From: CAZAQB01 sp964487155
GTDB lineage: Bacteria > Pseudomonadota > Gammaproteobacteria > Nitrococcales > Nitrococcaceae
Direction of reading: 5' to 3'
Assembly: GCA_964487155.1 (NCBI GenBank)
Contig: CAZAQB010000040.1
Coordinates: forward strand, 1-24,987
DNA length: 24,987 nucleotides
The notes beneath the pieces were generated by a model. It saw only the letters and a program-made list of their open reading frames with translations, was not told the DNA's origin and did not search any database. How positions within the stretch are numbered: position 1 is the first letter of the stretch; every line of letters begins with the position of its first letter. Position numbers and translations under genes: made by a program. Below are positions 8,179 to 15,599 of the stretch, piece by piece.

Positions 8179-8910
8179 ATGACGGCGGCGGCCATGGACA
8201 CCGCCGGCGAGGCTCCGGCGCTGGTCATCGAATCGTTGCGTTTCGCGTGGCGCTCTGCAGAGCCGGCCCTGCTGGCCCTGGACGCCCTGCAGCTCGCCGC
8301 CGGCGAACGCCTGTTGCTGCGCGGGCCCAGCGGCAGCGGCAAGAGCACGCTGCTGGGGCTGGTGGGCGGCGTCCTGCGCCCTCAGCAGGGGACGATCCGG
8401 GTGCTGGGCCAGGAACTGGGCGCGCTGGGGGGGCCGGCCCGGGACCGCTTCCGGGCTGACCACATCGGCTTCGTGTTCCAGCAGTTCAACCTGCTCCCCT
8501 ACCTGGGAATGCTGGACAACGTGCTGCTGGCCTGCCGGTTCTCCCCGCGCCGGCGCCGGCACCTGGGGGATGGCGCCGCCCGGGAGGCGCGCCGCTGCCT
8601 GGCGGCTCTCGGCCTGGGCGACCCGCAACTGGCGCGCCGCCCGGCGGCGGAACTCAGCGTCGGCCAGCAGCAGCGCGTGGCGGTGGCCCGGGCGCTGCTG
8701 GGTGAGCCCGAGCTGGTCATTGCCGACGAGCCCACCTCGGCGTTGGATGCCGGCGCCCGGGACGCCTTCCTGGAGCTGCTGTTCGCCGAGTGCCGGCGCT
8801 CCGGCGCCGCGCTGCTGTTCGTGAGCCATGATCCGGCCCTGGCACCGGCCTTCCCCCGGGTGCTTGAGCTGCCGGAAATCAACCGGGCCACGGCTGGGGT
8901 GGGATCGTGA
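8179..8910 (+). CDS. ABC transporter ATP-binding protein (LolD/MacB type)
   Basis: The 243-aa nucleotide-binding subunit has all motifs: Walker A GPSGSGKST (49-57), Q-loop Gln101 in FVFQQFNLL, signature LSVGQQQR (159-166), Walker B LVIADE (179-184) with catalytic Glu184, D-loop SALD and switch His217. The FVFQQFNLLP sequence is characteristic of the LolD/MacB/FtsE group, which pairs with FtsX-fold permeases. The start could be 8179 or the internal ATG at 8194; no strong ribosome site decides it. The stop overlaps the GTG start of the permease by 4 bases (GTGA), so the two subunits are coupled. The neighbouring DUF2796 and DUF3299 genes suggest a role in zinc acquisition or zinc-responsive envelope work rather than lipoprotein sorting. 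Confidence 0.92.
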   Translation: MTAAAMDTAGEAPALVIESLRFAWRSAEPALLALDALQLAAGERLLLRGPSGSGKSTLLGLVGGVLRPQQGTIRVLGQELGALGGPARDRFRADHIGFVFQQFNLLPYLGMLDNVLLACRFSPRRRRHLGDGAAREARRCLAALGLGDPQLARRPAAELSVGQQQRVAVARALLGEPELVIADEPTSALDAGARDAFLELLFAECRRSGAALLFVSHDPALAPAFPRVLELPEINRATAGVGS

Positions 8911-10172
8911 GGGGGCTGCTCGGCCTCGCCTGGCGCAGCCTCTGGAACCGCCGCCTGAGCGTCGGGCTGACGGTGCTGACCCTCACCGTGAGCGTCACCC
9001 TGCTGCTGGGGGTGGAACAGCTGCGCCGCGAGGCCCGGACCAGCTTCGTGCAGACCATCTCCGGCACCGACCTGATCGTCGGCGCCCGCACCAGCCCGGT
9101 GCAGCTGATGCTGTACTCGGTGTTTCACATCGGCAGCCCCACCAACGAAATGGGCTGGGACGCCTACCGCTGGGTGGCGGAGCATCCCCTGGTGGACTGG
9201 ACGGTGCCCATCGCCCTGGGGGACTCGCACCGCGGCTTCCGGGTGATGGGCACGCGGCAGGCGATCTTCCAGCGCTACCGCTACGCCCGGGACCGGACGC
9301 TGCAGTTCCAGGCCGGGGAGCCGTTTGGCGACCTGTTCGATGCGGTGATCGGCTCCCAGGTGGCCCGCCAGCTCGGCTACCAGCTGGGCCGGTCCATCGT
9401 CATCAGCCACGGCATCGCCCGGCGCAGCTTCCTGGACCACGGCGACAAGCCGTTCACCGTGGTGGGCATACTGCAACCCACCGGCACGCCCCTGGACCGC
9501 AGCGTGCTGGTCAGCCTGGAGGCCATCGAGGCGATCCACGCCGACTGGCAGCAGGGCCGCCCGCCGGCGCCGGGGGAGCGGATCAGTGCCGAGCAGGTGC
9601 GCGCGATGGATCTCCAGCCGCGCACCGTGACCGCGGCCCTGGTGGGGCTCAAATCCCGCATCGCCACCTTTCGGGTGCAGCGGGACATCAACAACTTCAC
9701 CGGCGAGCCGCTCACCGCGGCGCTGCCCGGAGTCGCCCTGAGCGAGCTGTGGACCGTGGTGGGCGTGGTGGAGACCGCCCTGCTGGCGGTCTCGGCCTTC
9801 GTCGTGGCGGCCGGGCTCATCGGCATGGCGGCCACGCTCATCACCAGCCTCAGCGAGCGCCGCCGGGAGATGGCCATTCTGCGCGCGGTGGGCGCCCGGC
9901 CCCACCACATTTTCGGGCTGTTCATCCTGGAGGGCACGCTGATCGGGCTCACCGCCGCCCTGCTCGGCCTGGGGCTGGTGCAGCTGCTGCTGCGGCTGGG
10001 CCGGGAGGCCATCCTGCAGTTGGCGGGCATTCCGCTATCGCCGGCGTCGCTGGCACCCACGGATGCGCTGATTCTGGGATTGGTGGTGGCGGCGAGCCTG
10101 CTGGCAAGCGCCCTGCCGGGCTGGCTGGCGTACCGCCAGTCCCTGGCGGATGGCCTGAGCGTGCGGCTCTGA
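8907..10172 (+). CDS. ABC transporter permease, FtsX/MacB family
   Basis: The 421-aa protein has the MacB/LolC fold order: one N-terminal membrane helix (about 17-36), a large periplasmic domain (about 40-280) and three C-terminal helices (around 290-320, 340-370 and 385-410). The segment LSERRREMAILRAVGARPHHIFGLFILEG is the classic FtsX-family coupling sequence. The GTG start overlaps the ATPase stop. Permeases of this type generally work mechanically on periplasmic partners rather than forming a classic import channel, so how this one would help zinc uptake is open. The likely partners are the DUF2796 and DUF3299 proteins encoded just upstream. A BIME-like repeat starts 9 bases after the stop. 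Confidence 0.9.
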   Translation: MRGLLGLAWRSLWNRRLSVGLTVLTLTVSVTLLLGVEQLRREARTSFVQTISGTDLIVGARTSPVQLMLYSVFHIGSPTNEMGWDAYRWVAEHPLVDWTVPIALGDSHRGFRVMGTRQAIFQRYRYARDRTLQFQAGEPFGDLFDAVIGSQVARQLGYQLGRSIVISHGIARRSFLDHGDKPFTVVGILQPTGTPLDRSVLVSLEAIEAIHADWQQGRPPAPGERISAEQVRAMDLQPRTVTAALVGLKSRIATFRVQRDINNFTGEPLTAALPGVALSELWTVVGVVETALLAVSAFVVAAGLIGMAATLITSLSERRREMAILRAVGARPHHIFGLFILEGTLIGLTAALLGLGLVQLLLRLGREAILQLAGIPLSPASLAPTDALILGLVVAASLLASALPGWLAYRQSLADGLSVRL

Positions 10173-10181
10173 GCGTACCCT

Positions 10182-10296
10182 GAAGACGCCGGATGCGGCG
10201 CTGCGCGCCTTATCCGGCCTACGCGGGCCCCGGCTCGGCCGGCGGGGGCAGGCGCGGGCCGTAGGCCGGATAAGCGCAGCGCATCCGGCGTCTTCG
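10182..10296. repeat. BIME-like pair of inverted REP sequences
   Basis: A REP unit (10182-10224; gccggatgcgg...ccttatccggcc) and its near-perfect inverse (10261-10296; gtaggccggataagcgc...gcatccggcgtcttc) flank a 36-base GC-rich spacer. The sequence closely resembles enterobacterial REP/BIME units. A third unit is at 10519. The pair directly follows the permease stop and could stabilise or end the transcript. Confidence 0.85.
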
Positions 10297-10350
10297 ACCG
10301 GTTCCGCCACGGCACGCAGCTCCGGGCCGCGGCACAGACTCGGATGCTGC

Positions 10351-10483
10351 CGCCGTAGCCCCACGTTGCGAAGAAACGTGGGGGCCGGCGTGGCAAACGC
10401 CGAGGTGTCACTCCCTGGGCACCGACCATCAGTGCCCATGCCACCGCCCGATGGCAGGTTTCTCCGCAACCTGCCCTACGGCG
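10351..10483 (+). repeat. Composite two-hairpin repeat, copy A (TTGCGRAGAAA loops)
   Basis: The element is bounded by CGCCGTAG and its inverse CTACGGCG. Inside are hairpin 1 (stem CCCCACG/CGTGGGG, loop TTGCGAAGAAA), about 69 bases of spacer, and hairpin 2 in reverse sense (stem GGCAGG/CCTGCC, loop read backwards TTGCGGAGAAA). An inverted homologue lies at 15359-15501. It takes up part of the 380-base gene-free stretch 10173-10552, which otherwise holds only REP units. Confidence 0.85.
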
Positions 10484-10518
10484 GGCCTCGGCCGCGGCCG
10501 AGGGCTAAGGCGAAGCGC

Positions 10519-10556
10519 GTAGGCCGGACAAGCGCAGCGCATCCGGCCGTCTTCAG
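10519..10556. repeat. REP unit 3
   Basis: Same unit as 10261-10296 with small changes (ggacaagcg for ggataagcg, an extra C before GTCTTC). It ends inside the stop codon of the YebE-like remnant, so the repeat abuts or cut into that gene's 3' end. Confidence 0.8.
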
Positions 10557-10741
10557 CCCGCCCGTGCCGCGTCCACCTCCGCGTCCAGCCGCTGGCGCAG
10601 GTCCGGTTCCAGCCCCAGGCGCCGCGCCAGCTCGTCCAGGTAGGCCCGCTCCATGAAGCTTTCCTCGTCCACCATCAGGCGGCTGGCCAGGTACATCTCC
10701 GCCGCGAGCTCCGGGGTGTCGGCCAGCGCCGGGCGGCGGGC
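10553..10741 (-). pseudogene. C-terminal remnant of a YebE/DUF533 family protein
   Basis: This frame (62 codons) encodes TPELAAEMYLASRLMVDEES, then FMERAYLDELARRLGLEPDL, recognisable as the end of DUF533 (YebE-like) inner-membrane-associated proteins, which are normally around 200 aa or more. No start codon precedes the conserved part: reading upstream, the frame meets the TGA of the DUF3301 gene after only 8 codons. The first in-frame ATG is inside the conserved helix. It is therefore a broken gene, fused tail-to-tail in frame with the end of the DUF3301 gene and lacking its own 5' part. Codon use is normal, which points to recent loss. Its end is capped by a REP unit. Confidence 0.75.
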
Positions 10742-11077
10742 TCATGGACCCGCGTCCTCGATCTCGGCCCCGCCGTCGGCGCGCTCCAGGGCCACGGCGA
10801 TTACCCGGTAGCCCACCATGCGCACCCAGCCCTGGCCGCGTTCCAGGTCCGGCGCGCTGAACTCGAAACCGTACACCCGCTGCAGCCGCCGGCGTCCGGA
10901 GCCGTCGCGTTCCAGGGCATAACGCTGGAAGGCGACGGTGCCGTCCAGGAACTGCAGACCCCGGTCCCGGCAGGCCCGGCGGCCGGCCTCCATGGCCAGT
11001 TCCCGGGCCCGGAGGTTGCTCCACCAGGCCAGCACCAGGGCAAACACCAGCAGCAGGGGCAGCAGCACGGCGGTCAA
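10742..11077 (-). CDS. DUF3301 family membrane protein (111 aa)
   Basis: A short protein with one N-terminal membrane helix (about residues 3-20, LLPLLLVFALVLAWW) followed by ARELAMEAGRRACRDRGLQFLDGTVAFQRYALERDG, the family-typical DUF3301 sequence. The C-terminal half is a small soluble domain (YGFEFSAPDLERGQGWVRMVGYRV). Proteins of this family are found in gammaproteobacteria and have no known function. The start is a TTG at 11077 with GGAG 7 bases upstream; no ATG gives the full membrane helix. Its stop codon is followed in frame by the YebE-like remnant. It is divergent from the Ldh-family gene. Confidence 0.85.
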   Translation of the reverse strand: MTAVLLPLLLVFALVLAWWSNLRARELAMEAGRRACRDRGLQFLDGTVAFQRYALERDGSGRRRLQRVYGFEFSAPDLERGQGWVRMVGYRVIAVALERADGGAEIEDAGP

Positions 11078-11265
11078 TGGGGCACTCCACAGGACATCCA
11101 GGGCGCCGATTGTAGGCCACCGCCCGCGGCTGGGCAGCGCCAGCAGCGAGCGTGCACGCCGGAGGGCCCCGCCACCGCAGGTCCATAATGTCGGACAGCC
11201 GCCGCTCCCGAATCCGATTCGTCGGTGCTCATCTGTGGCTAAGCACCCCGAGCCTGGAATCCGAC

Positions 11266-12291
11266 ATGCCTGACAGCGTTCTCCTGACCCTCGACGAAGT
11301 GCACGCCACCGCCGTGGCAGTGTGCCGGGCGCACGGCTGCTCGGCCGGCCAGGCGAGAGCCATCGCCGACACCGTGACCGCCGCCGAGGCCGACGAATGT
11401 GCCTCCCACGGCCTGTTCCGGCTGCGCTTCTACACCGACGTCATCGCCAGCGGCACGGTAGACCCCACCGCCGAGCCCCGGGTAGCCGACCTGGCCCCGG
11501 CGGTGGTGGGCGTGGACGGCGGCCTTGGATTTGCGCCGCTCGCCCTGCAGACCGGTTCTGCGCCGCTTGCCGAACGGGCCCGGGAACTGGGCATCGCCGC
11601 CCTGGCGGTGCGCAACGTCTACCACATCGCCGCCCTGTGGCCGGAGGTGGAGCGCCTGGCAGAGCAGGGCCTGGTGGCCTTCGCCTTCACCGCCGCCATC
11701 AGCTACGTGGCCCCGGCCGGGGGCCGCCAGCCGCTGTTCGGCACCAACCCCATGGCTTTCGGCTGGCCCCGGGAGGGCCACCCGCCGATGGTCTGGGACC
11801 AGGCCTCCAGCGTCAGTGCCCGGGGCGAGATCCAGCTCCACCTGCGCGACGGCAAGGCACTGCCGGAAGGCTGGGCGGTGGGGCCGGACGGCCAGCCCAC
11901 CACCGACCCCGCCACCGCGCTGGCCGGGGCCCAGCTGCCTTTCGGCGGCCACAAGGGCTCGGCCATCGCGCTGATGGTGGAGCTGCTCGCCGGCGCGCTG
12001 GTGGGGGATCTGTTCAGCTTCGAGGCGGCCGCCGCGGACAGCACCGGCACCGGCGCGCCCCGGGGCGGCGAGTTCATGATCGCCATCGACCCCGCCCGCT
12101 GCCTTCCATCGGGCGAGCGCCAGGCCCAGCTGGCCCATGCCGAGACCCTGTTCGAGCGGCTGCTGGCGCAGCCGGGCACCCGGCTGCCCGGGGCCCGGCG
12201 CCATGCCGCCCGGCAGCGCAGCCGCCGGGACGGAGTTCGCATCCCCACCTCCCTGCACCGGGAACTGGAGCGCCTCGCCGCCGGCCCCTGA
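11266..12291 (+). CDS. Ldh-family oxidoreductase (malate/lactate dehydrogenase type 2; imine reductase-like)
   Basis: The 341-aa protein belongs to the Ldh_2 family of NAD(P)H-dependent reductases, unrelated to Rossmann lactate dehydrogenases. Family marks are the N-terminal three-helix region with ADECASHGLFRL, then RNVYHIAALWPEVERLAEQ containing the active-site His, FGTNPMAFGWPR for the cofactor site, PFGGHKGSAIALMVELLAG, and FMIAIDPARC near the end. The HxAALWPxxE stretch resembles the delta1-piperideine-2-carboxylate/pyrroline-2-carboxylate reductase branch (DpkA-like), so reduction of cyclic imino acids is the best guess; a ketoacid substrate is possible. Start ATG 11266 is chosen because the family begins a few residues before the first helix. 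The ribosome site is weak (GGA). It is followed 62 bases later by the DUF3581 gene. Confidence 0.85.
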   Translation: MPDSVLLTLDEVHATAVAVCRAHGCSAGQARAIADTVTAAEADECASHGLFRLRFYTDVIASGTVDPTAEPRVADLAPAVVGVDGGLGFAPLALQTGSAPLAERARELGIAALAVRNVYHIAALWPEVERLAEQGLVAFAFTAAISYVAPAGGRQPLFGTNPMAFGWPREGHPPMVWDQASSVSARGEIQLHLRDGKALPEGWAVGPDGQPTTDPATALAGAQLPFGGHKGSAIALMVELLAGALVGDLFSFEAAAADSTGTGAPRGGEFMIAIDPARCLPSGERQAQLAHAETLFERLLAQPGTRLPGARRHAARQRSRRDGVRIPTSLHRELERLAAGP

Positions 12292-12353
12292 AGACGCTAT
12301 GGCCGGCGCTGCCTACAATGGCGCCTCTGACGCCGCAGACCCAGGCTCCGCCC

Positions 12354-13076
12354 ATGTCCGGTTTCCTCGCTCCCTTCCACTCCGCGGACGGCCCTGACAC
12401 CGTGCGGATCAGCGCCCCCCAGGGAAGCCGGTTCGCCCGGGAAGTGGCTGGCGACTTCAACCCGATCCACGACCCGGACTCCCGGCGCTTCTGCGTGCCC
12501 GGCGATCTGCTGTTCGCCCTCGCGCTGGAGCGCATCGGCCTGGCCGCCTCCATGGAGTTCCGGTTCCGGGGTATGGCCGGGGCCGAGTTGCCGCTCACCT
12601 TCCGCAGCCCCGCTGACCGCGCCCTGGAGCTGCTGGACCCGGCCGGCAAGGTCATGCTGGAAGTCAGCCACGACAGCCCGGTGACCCGGGACCCGGCCAC
12701 CATGGAGGCGTTCGTGCGATGCTACGTGGCCTTCTCCGGCCACAACTTCCCCGATTACCTGGAGCCCCTGCTGGCAGAACACGGCGTGATGTTCAACCCC
12801 GAGCGGCCCCTGGTGATCTATGACCGCATGGGCTTCCGCCTGGAGCACCTGGATCTGGCCCGGCTGCACATGGAACTGGCCGGATCCCGCCTGGACGTGG
12901 CGGGCAAGCGCGGCGAGGCGACTCTGCAGTTCCGCATCGCCGCGGCCGGCAGCACCGCGGGCACCGGCAGCAAGCGGCTGCTGGTGAGTGGCCTGCGCCG
13001 CTACGAGGCCCGGACCATGGCCGAGTTCGTGGCGCAGTTCAGGCGCCGGCGGGAGGCCGCCGGCGGCCCGGGCTGA
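12354..13076 (+). CDS. DUF3581 family protein (hotdog-like)
   Basis: The 240-aa protein matches DUF3581, a gammaproteobacterial family of unknown role with hotdog/MaoC-like character. The N-terminal part holds FAREVAGDFNPIHDPDSRRFCVPGDLLFALAL, close to the hydratase-2 motif (DxNPIH...PG) seen in MaoC-type dehydratases, so Asp and His could be catalytic or may only hold a ligand. The middle has HNFPDYLEPLLAEHGVMFNPERPLVIYDRMGF, strongly family-typical. ATG 12354 gives the usual family length. An alternative ATG at 12318 would add 12 residues, but it overlaps a TACAAT that looks like a -10 box. No membrane segment is seen. It is probably co-oriented but separately transcribed from the Ldh gene. 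Confidence 0.82.
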   Translation: MSGFLAPFHSADGPDTVRISAPQGSRFAREVAGDFNPIHDPDSRRFCVPGDLLFALALERIGLAASMEFRFRGMAGAELPLTFRSPADRALELLDPAGKVMLEVSHDSPVTRDPATMEAFVRCYVAFSGHNFPDYLEPLLAEHGVMFNPERPLVIYDRMGFRLEHLDLARLHMELAGSRLDVAGKRGEATLQFRIAAAGSTAGTGSKRLLVSGLRRYEARTMAEFVAQFRRRREAAGGPG

Positions 13077-13133
13077 TCCTGGCCGCAACCCACCTACCCT
13101 GAAGTGTGAACCCGCTATCGAGGACCGCCTGCG

Positions 13134-13463
13134 GTGACCCAGGGCAACCTGTTCGCGGAGCTGCCGCCGCCGCGGGAGGCGGAGCACTTCGACACGCTGG
13201 CGCAGACCCCGGGGCTGCGCATCGAGCGCATCGTATCCAGCGGTCAGTGCACGCCTCCCGGCCAGTGGTACGACCAGCCCCGGGCGGAGTGGGTGGTGCT
13301 GCTGCAGGGAGCGGCGGAGCTGCGCTTCGAGGACGAACCCGCTCCCCGCCGCCTGGGACCTGGCGACTGGGTGTTCATCCCGGCCCACCGCCGCCACCGG
13401 GTGACCTGGACCGACCCCGGGGCCACCAGCGTGTGGCTGGCGGTGCACTGGGACGAGGGCTGA
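13134..13463 (+). CDS. Small cupin-domain protein
   Basis: This 109-aa single-domain cupin has the first cupin box as PGQWYDQPRAEWVVLLQGAAELRF (His usually expected is replaced by Tyr/Gln, with Glu in place) and the second as RLGPGDWVFIPAHRRHRVTWTD (G-D and H-R-H present). Cupins of this layout (YaeB/phosphoribosylaminoimidazole-like hypothetical cupins) bind a metal, but their substrates vary. The missing first-box His pair weakens the case for a classic metal site. The GTG at 13134 is the start; it lies 57 bases after the DUF3581 stop with no hairpin between, so co-transcription is possible. Confidence 0.8.
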   Translation: MTQGNLFAELPPPREAEHFDTLAQTPGLRIERIVSSGQCTPPGQWYDQPRAEWVVLLQGAAELRFEDEPAPRRLGPGDWVFIPAHRRHRVTWTDPGATSVWLAVHWDEG

Positions 13464-13509
13464 TCCGCCGGGGCGGGGGTCGCTGCAGCCCACCACGCCG
13501 GGTTTCGCG

Positions 13510-13601
13510 AGCTCAGCCCAGCCTGCGGGCTACGAGCCAGCAAGGCTATGGGGAAGTGCGTAGGCTGGGCAGGCTGGGATGGAGCGCAGCGCAATCCCAG
13601 C
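13510..13601. repeat. Compound GCTGGG palindromic repeat, copy 2
   Basis: It contains the exact 29-base palindrome found at 4834-4862 (here 13573-13601), preceded by taggctgggc and, about 50 bases earlier, by the inverse gctcagcccagcct. The same order occurs at 4778-4862, so the compound unit is the repeat. It fills much of the 262-base gap between the cupin and PPK2 genes. Confidence 0.8.
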
Positions 13602-13725
13602 ATTCGTAACAGGCCCCACCGTCGGGACTCCCCGCGCGGCCCGCCCCACGGAGTGCGAGGCGCACCTGACGCCACCCTGGCTCACGTATCCTGTGCCCAC
13701 TTGCTGGCCATAGGGGGCCCTGGAG

Positions 13726-15210
13726 ATGTTCGAATCGGCGGAACTCGGCCGCAGCGTCAGCCGGGAGCAATACCGCGCCCGCTCCGCACCGCTGCGCCAG
13801 CAGCTGCTGCGGCTGCAGGACCGCCTGCTCCACGAGAGCCGGCACCCGCTGCTGGTGCTGCTCGGGGGTGTGGACGGCGGCGGCAAGAGCGAATCGGTGC
13901 AGCTGCTCAACGGCTGGATGGACCCCCGCTGGCTGGACACCAACGCCTACGAGCCGCCGGACGAGGTGGAGCGCCGCCACCCTCCCTTCTGGCGCTACTG
14001 GCGCGATCTGCCTCCCCGCGGCCGGATCGGCCTGTTCCTGAGCGCCTGGTACTCCGCGCCCCTGCTGGACCGGGTCTATGCCGGCCTGGCCGGCGCCGAC
14101 TTCGATGCCCAGCTGGACCGGATCCGGCGCTTCGAGCAGGGGCTGGCGGACGACGGCGCGGTGATCCTCAAGCTGTGGATGCACCTGTCCCACGAAGCCC
14201 AGCGCCGGCGCCTGGAGAATCTGGCCCAGGACCCGCTCACCGAGGCCCGGGTCAGCGAGCAGGACTGGGAGAACTGGCGCCACTACCCGCAATTCGTGGA
14301 GGCCGCTGAACGCGCCATCGCCCGCACCGACACCCCGGACACCCCCTGGGTGATCATCGAGGCCGAGGACCCGGAGTACCGGGCCCTGACCGTGGCGGAG
14401 ATGGTGCGCGACGCGCTGCGCCGGGCGCTGCAGCCGCCGCCCCGCCCCGGCAAGGCCGAGCGGCTCACGCCCAAGTCCCGGGCCGGCCTTCCCACGGTGC
14501 TCTCCCGGCTGGACATGGACCACCGGGTGCCGAAGTCCGAGTACCAGGAGGAACTGCCCCGGCTACAGGCGGAACTGCACCGGCTGCACCTCCAGGCCCG
14601 GGCCCGGGGCGTGGCCTCGGTGCTGGTGTTCGAGGGCCCGGACGCGGCCGGCAAGGGCGGTGCCATCCGGCGCCTGGTGGCGGGCCTGGAGCCGCGCTAC
14701 TACCAGGTGCACGGCGTGGCGAAACCCACCGACGAGGAGGCCTCCCGCCACTACCTGTGGCGTTTCTGGCGGCGTCTGCCCGCTGACGGCACTATCGCCG
14801 TGTTCGACCGCTCCTGGTACGGGCGGGTCCTGGTGGAGCGGGTTGAGGGCTTCGCCCGCGAGGCGCAGTGGCGCCGGGCCTACTCCGAGATCAACGACTT
14901 CGAGCAGCAGCTCAGCAGCCACGGCGTGCTGCTGCTGAAGTTCTGGATCCACATCACCGCCGACGAGCAGCTCAGGCGCTTCCGCCGCCGTAAGAAAACG
15001 CCGCACAAGAGCTGGAAGCTCACCACCGAGGACTGGCGCAACCGCGAGCGCTGGGACGACTACCAGCGCGCGGTGCATGACATGGTCCAGTGCACCAGCA
15101 CCCCCGGTGCCCGCTGGACCCTGGTGCCCGGCAACGACAAGCGCCACGCCCGGCTGGAGGTGCTGCGCCGTTATGTCCAGGCGCTCCAGGAGGCGGTGCC
15201 CGCCGGCTGA
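13726..15210 (+). CDS. pap: Polyphosphate:AMP phosphotransferase (class II PPK2)
   Basis: The 494-aa protein consists of two fused PPK2 kinase domains, the layout of polyphosphate:AMP phosphotransferase, which makes ADP from AMP using polyphosphate. Domain 1 (about 10-245) has a P-loop GGVDGGGKS (47-55). Domain 2 (about 270-490) has FEGPDAAGKGGAIRRL (P-loop about 303-312), the lid/active motif FDRSWYGRVLVERVEGF (about 359-375) and RRKKTPHKSWKLTTEDW. In domain 1 the DRSWY motif reads LSAWY, so only the second domain is likely catalytic, as is usual in this class. ATG 13726 has AGGGGG about 9 bases upstream. It is a single gene with repeat DNA on both sides. The enzyme is cytoplasmic and linked to stress-time nucleotide balance. 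Confidence 0.93.
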   Translation: MFESAELGRSVSREQYRARSAPLRQQLLRLQDRLLHESRHPLLVLLGGVDGGGKSESVQLLNGWMDPRWLDTNAYEPPDEVERRHPPFWRYWRDLPPRGRIGLFLSAWYSAPLLDRVYAGLAGADFDAQLDRIRRFEQGLADDGAVILKLWMHLSHEAQRRRLENLAQDPLTEARVSEQDWENWRHYPQFVEAAERAIARTDTPDTPWVIIEAEDPEYRALTVAEMVRDALRRALQPPPRPGKAERLTPKSRAGLPTVLSRLDMDHRVPKSEYQEELPRLQAELHRLHLQARARGVASVLVFEGPDAAGKGGAIRRLVAGLEPRYYQVHGVAKPTDEEASRHYLWRFWRRLPADGTIAVFDRSWYGRVLVERVEGFAREAQWRRAYSEINDFEQQLSSHGVLLLKFWIHITADEQLRRFRRRKKTPHKSWKLTTEDWRNRERWDDYQRAVHDMVQCTSTPGARWTLVPGNDKRHARLEVLRRYVQALQEAVPAG

Positions 15211-15290
15211 GGGCGCGCCGGTGCCTCGGGTCGGGCCAGGCAGGAGTGCCTTGGCGGTTGAGTTGATATGCCGGCCCCCCACTTCCCTCA

Positions 15291-15599
15291 GAGGGTGTTT
15301 ACAAGATCCAGAGCCGCTGGCGCAGGGGGTCGGGAACCGCCCGGGCCCGAGCGAATCGCGCCGTAGGGCAGGTTGCGAAGAAACCTGCCAATGGGCCGTG
15401 GCAGGAAGACCTTGCGTTGCACCAGGCGCGGAACTGGCCATCGACACCGCGGCGTTCGATGCGCCGGCCCCCACGTTTCTTCGCAACGTGGGGCTACGGC
15501 GGCAGCGTCCAAGGCAGTGTCGGAGTGACGGTGGTGGAGCGCCATCGGCGCGCCCGAGCAGACCGACAAGACTCTGGATCATGTTGCAAACGCTCCCTC
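15291..15599. mobile_element. 309-bp MITE-like element with imperfect terminal inverted repeats
   Basis: The left end reads GAGGG-TG-TTTACAA-GATCCAGAG (15291-15313). The right end in reverse reads GAGGG-AGCG-TTTGCAA-CAT-GATCCAGAG (15599-15572). The two agree in three blocks with small insertions. The interior carries composite hairpin copy B. No transposase frame is present. The right end includes the stop codon of the membrane-protein gene at 15598. It occupies most of the 387-base gap after the PPK2 gene; 15211-15290 shows nothing else. Confidence 0.55.
15359..15501 (-). repeat. Composite two-hairpin repeat, copy B (inverted relative to copy A)
   Basis: Same order as 10351-10483 when reversed: CGCCGTAG, stem CCCCACG/CGTGGGG, gccggcg...aacgccg, ggtgtc, gccac, stem GGCAGG/CCTGCC, CTACGGCG. 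All four hairpins of the two copies share the 11-base loop TTGCGRAGAAA. The spacer centres have diverged, while the stems and loops have not. Confidence 0.85.

Noticed and set aside
8499..9908. 469-codon minus-strand frame
   Set aside because: His/Gln/Pro-rich antisense of the ABC ATPase and permease, which both have full motif sets.
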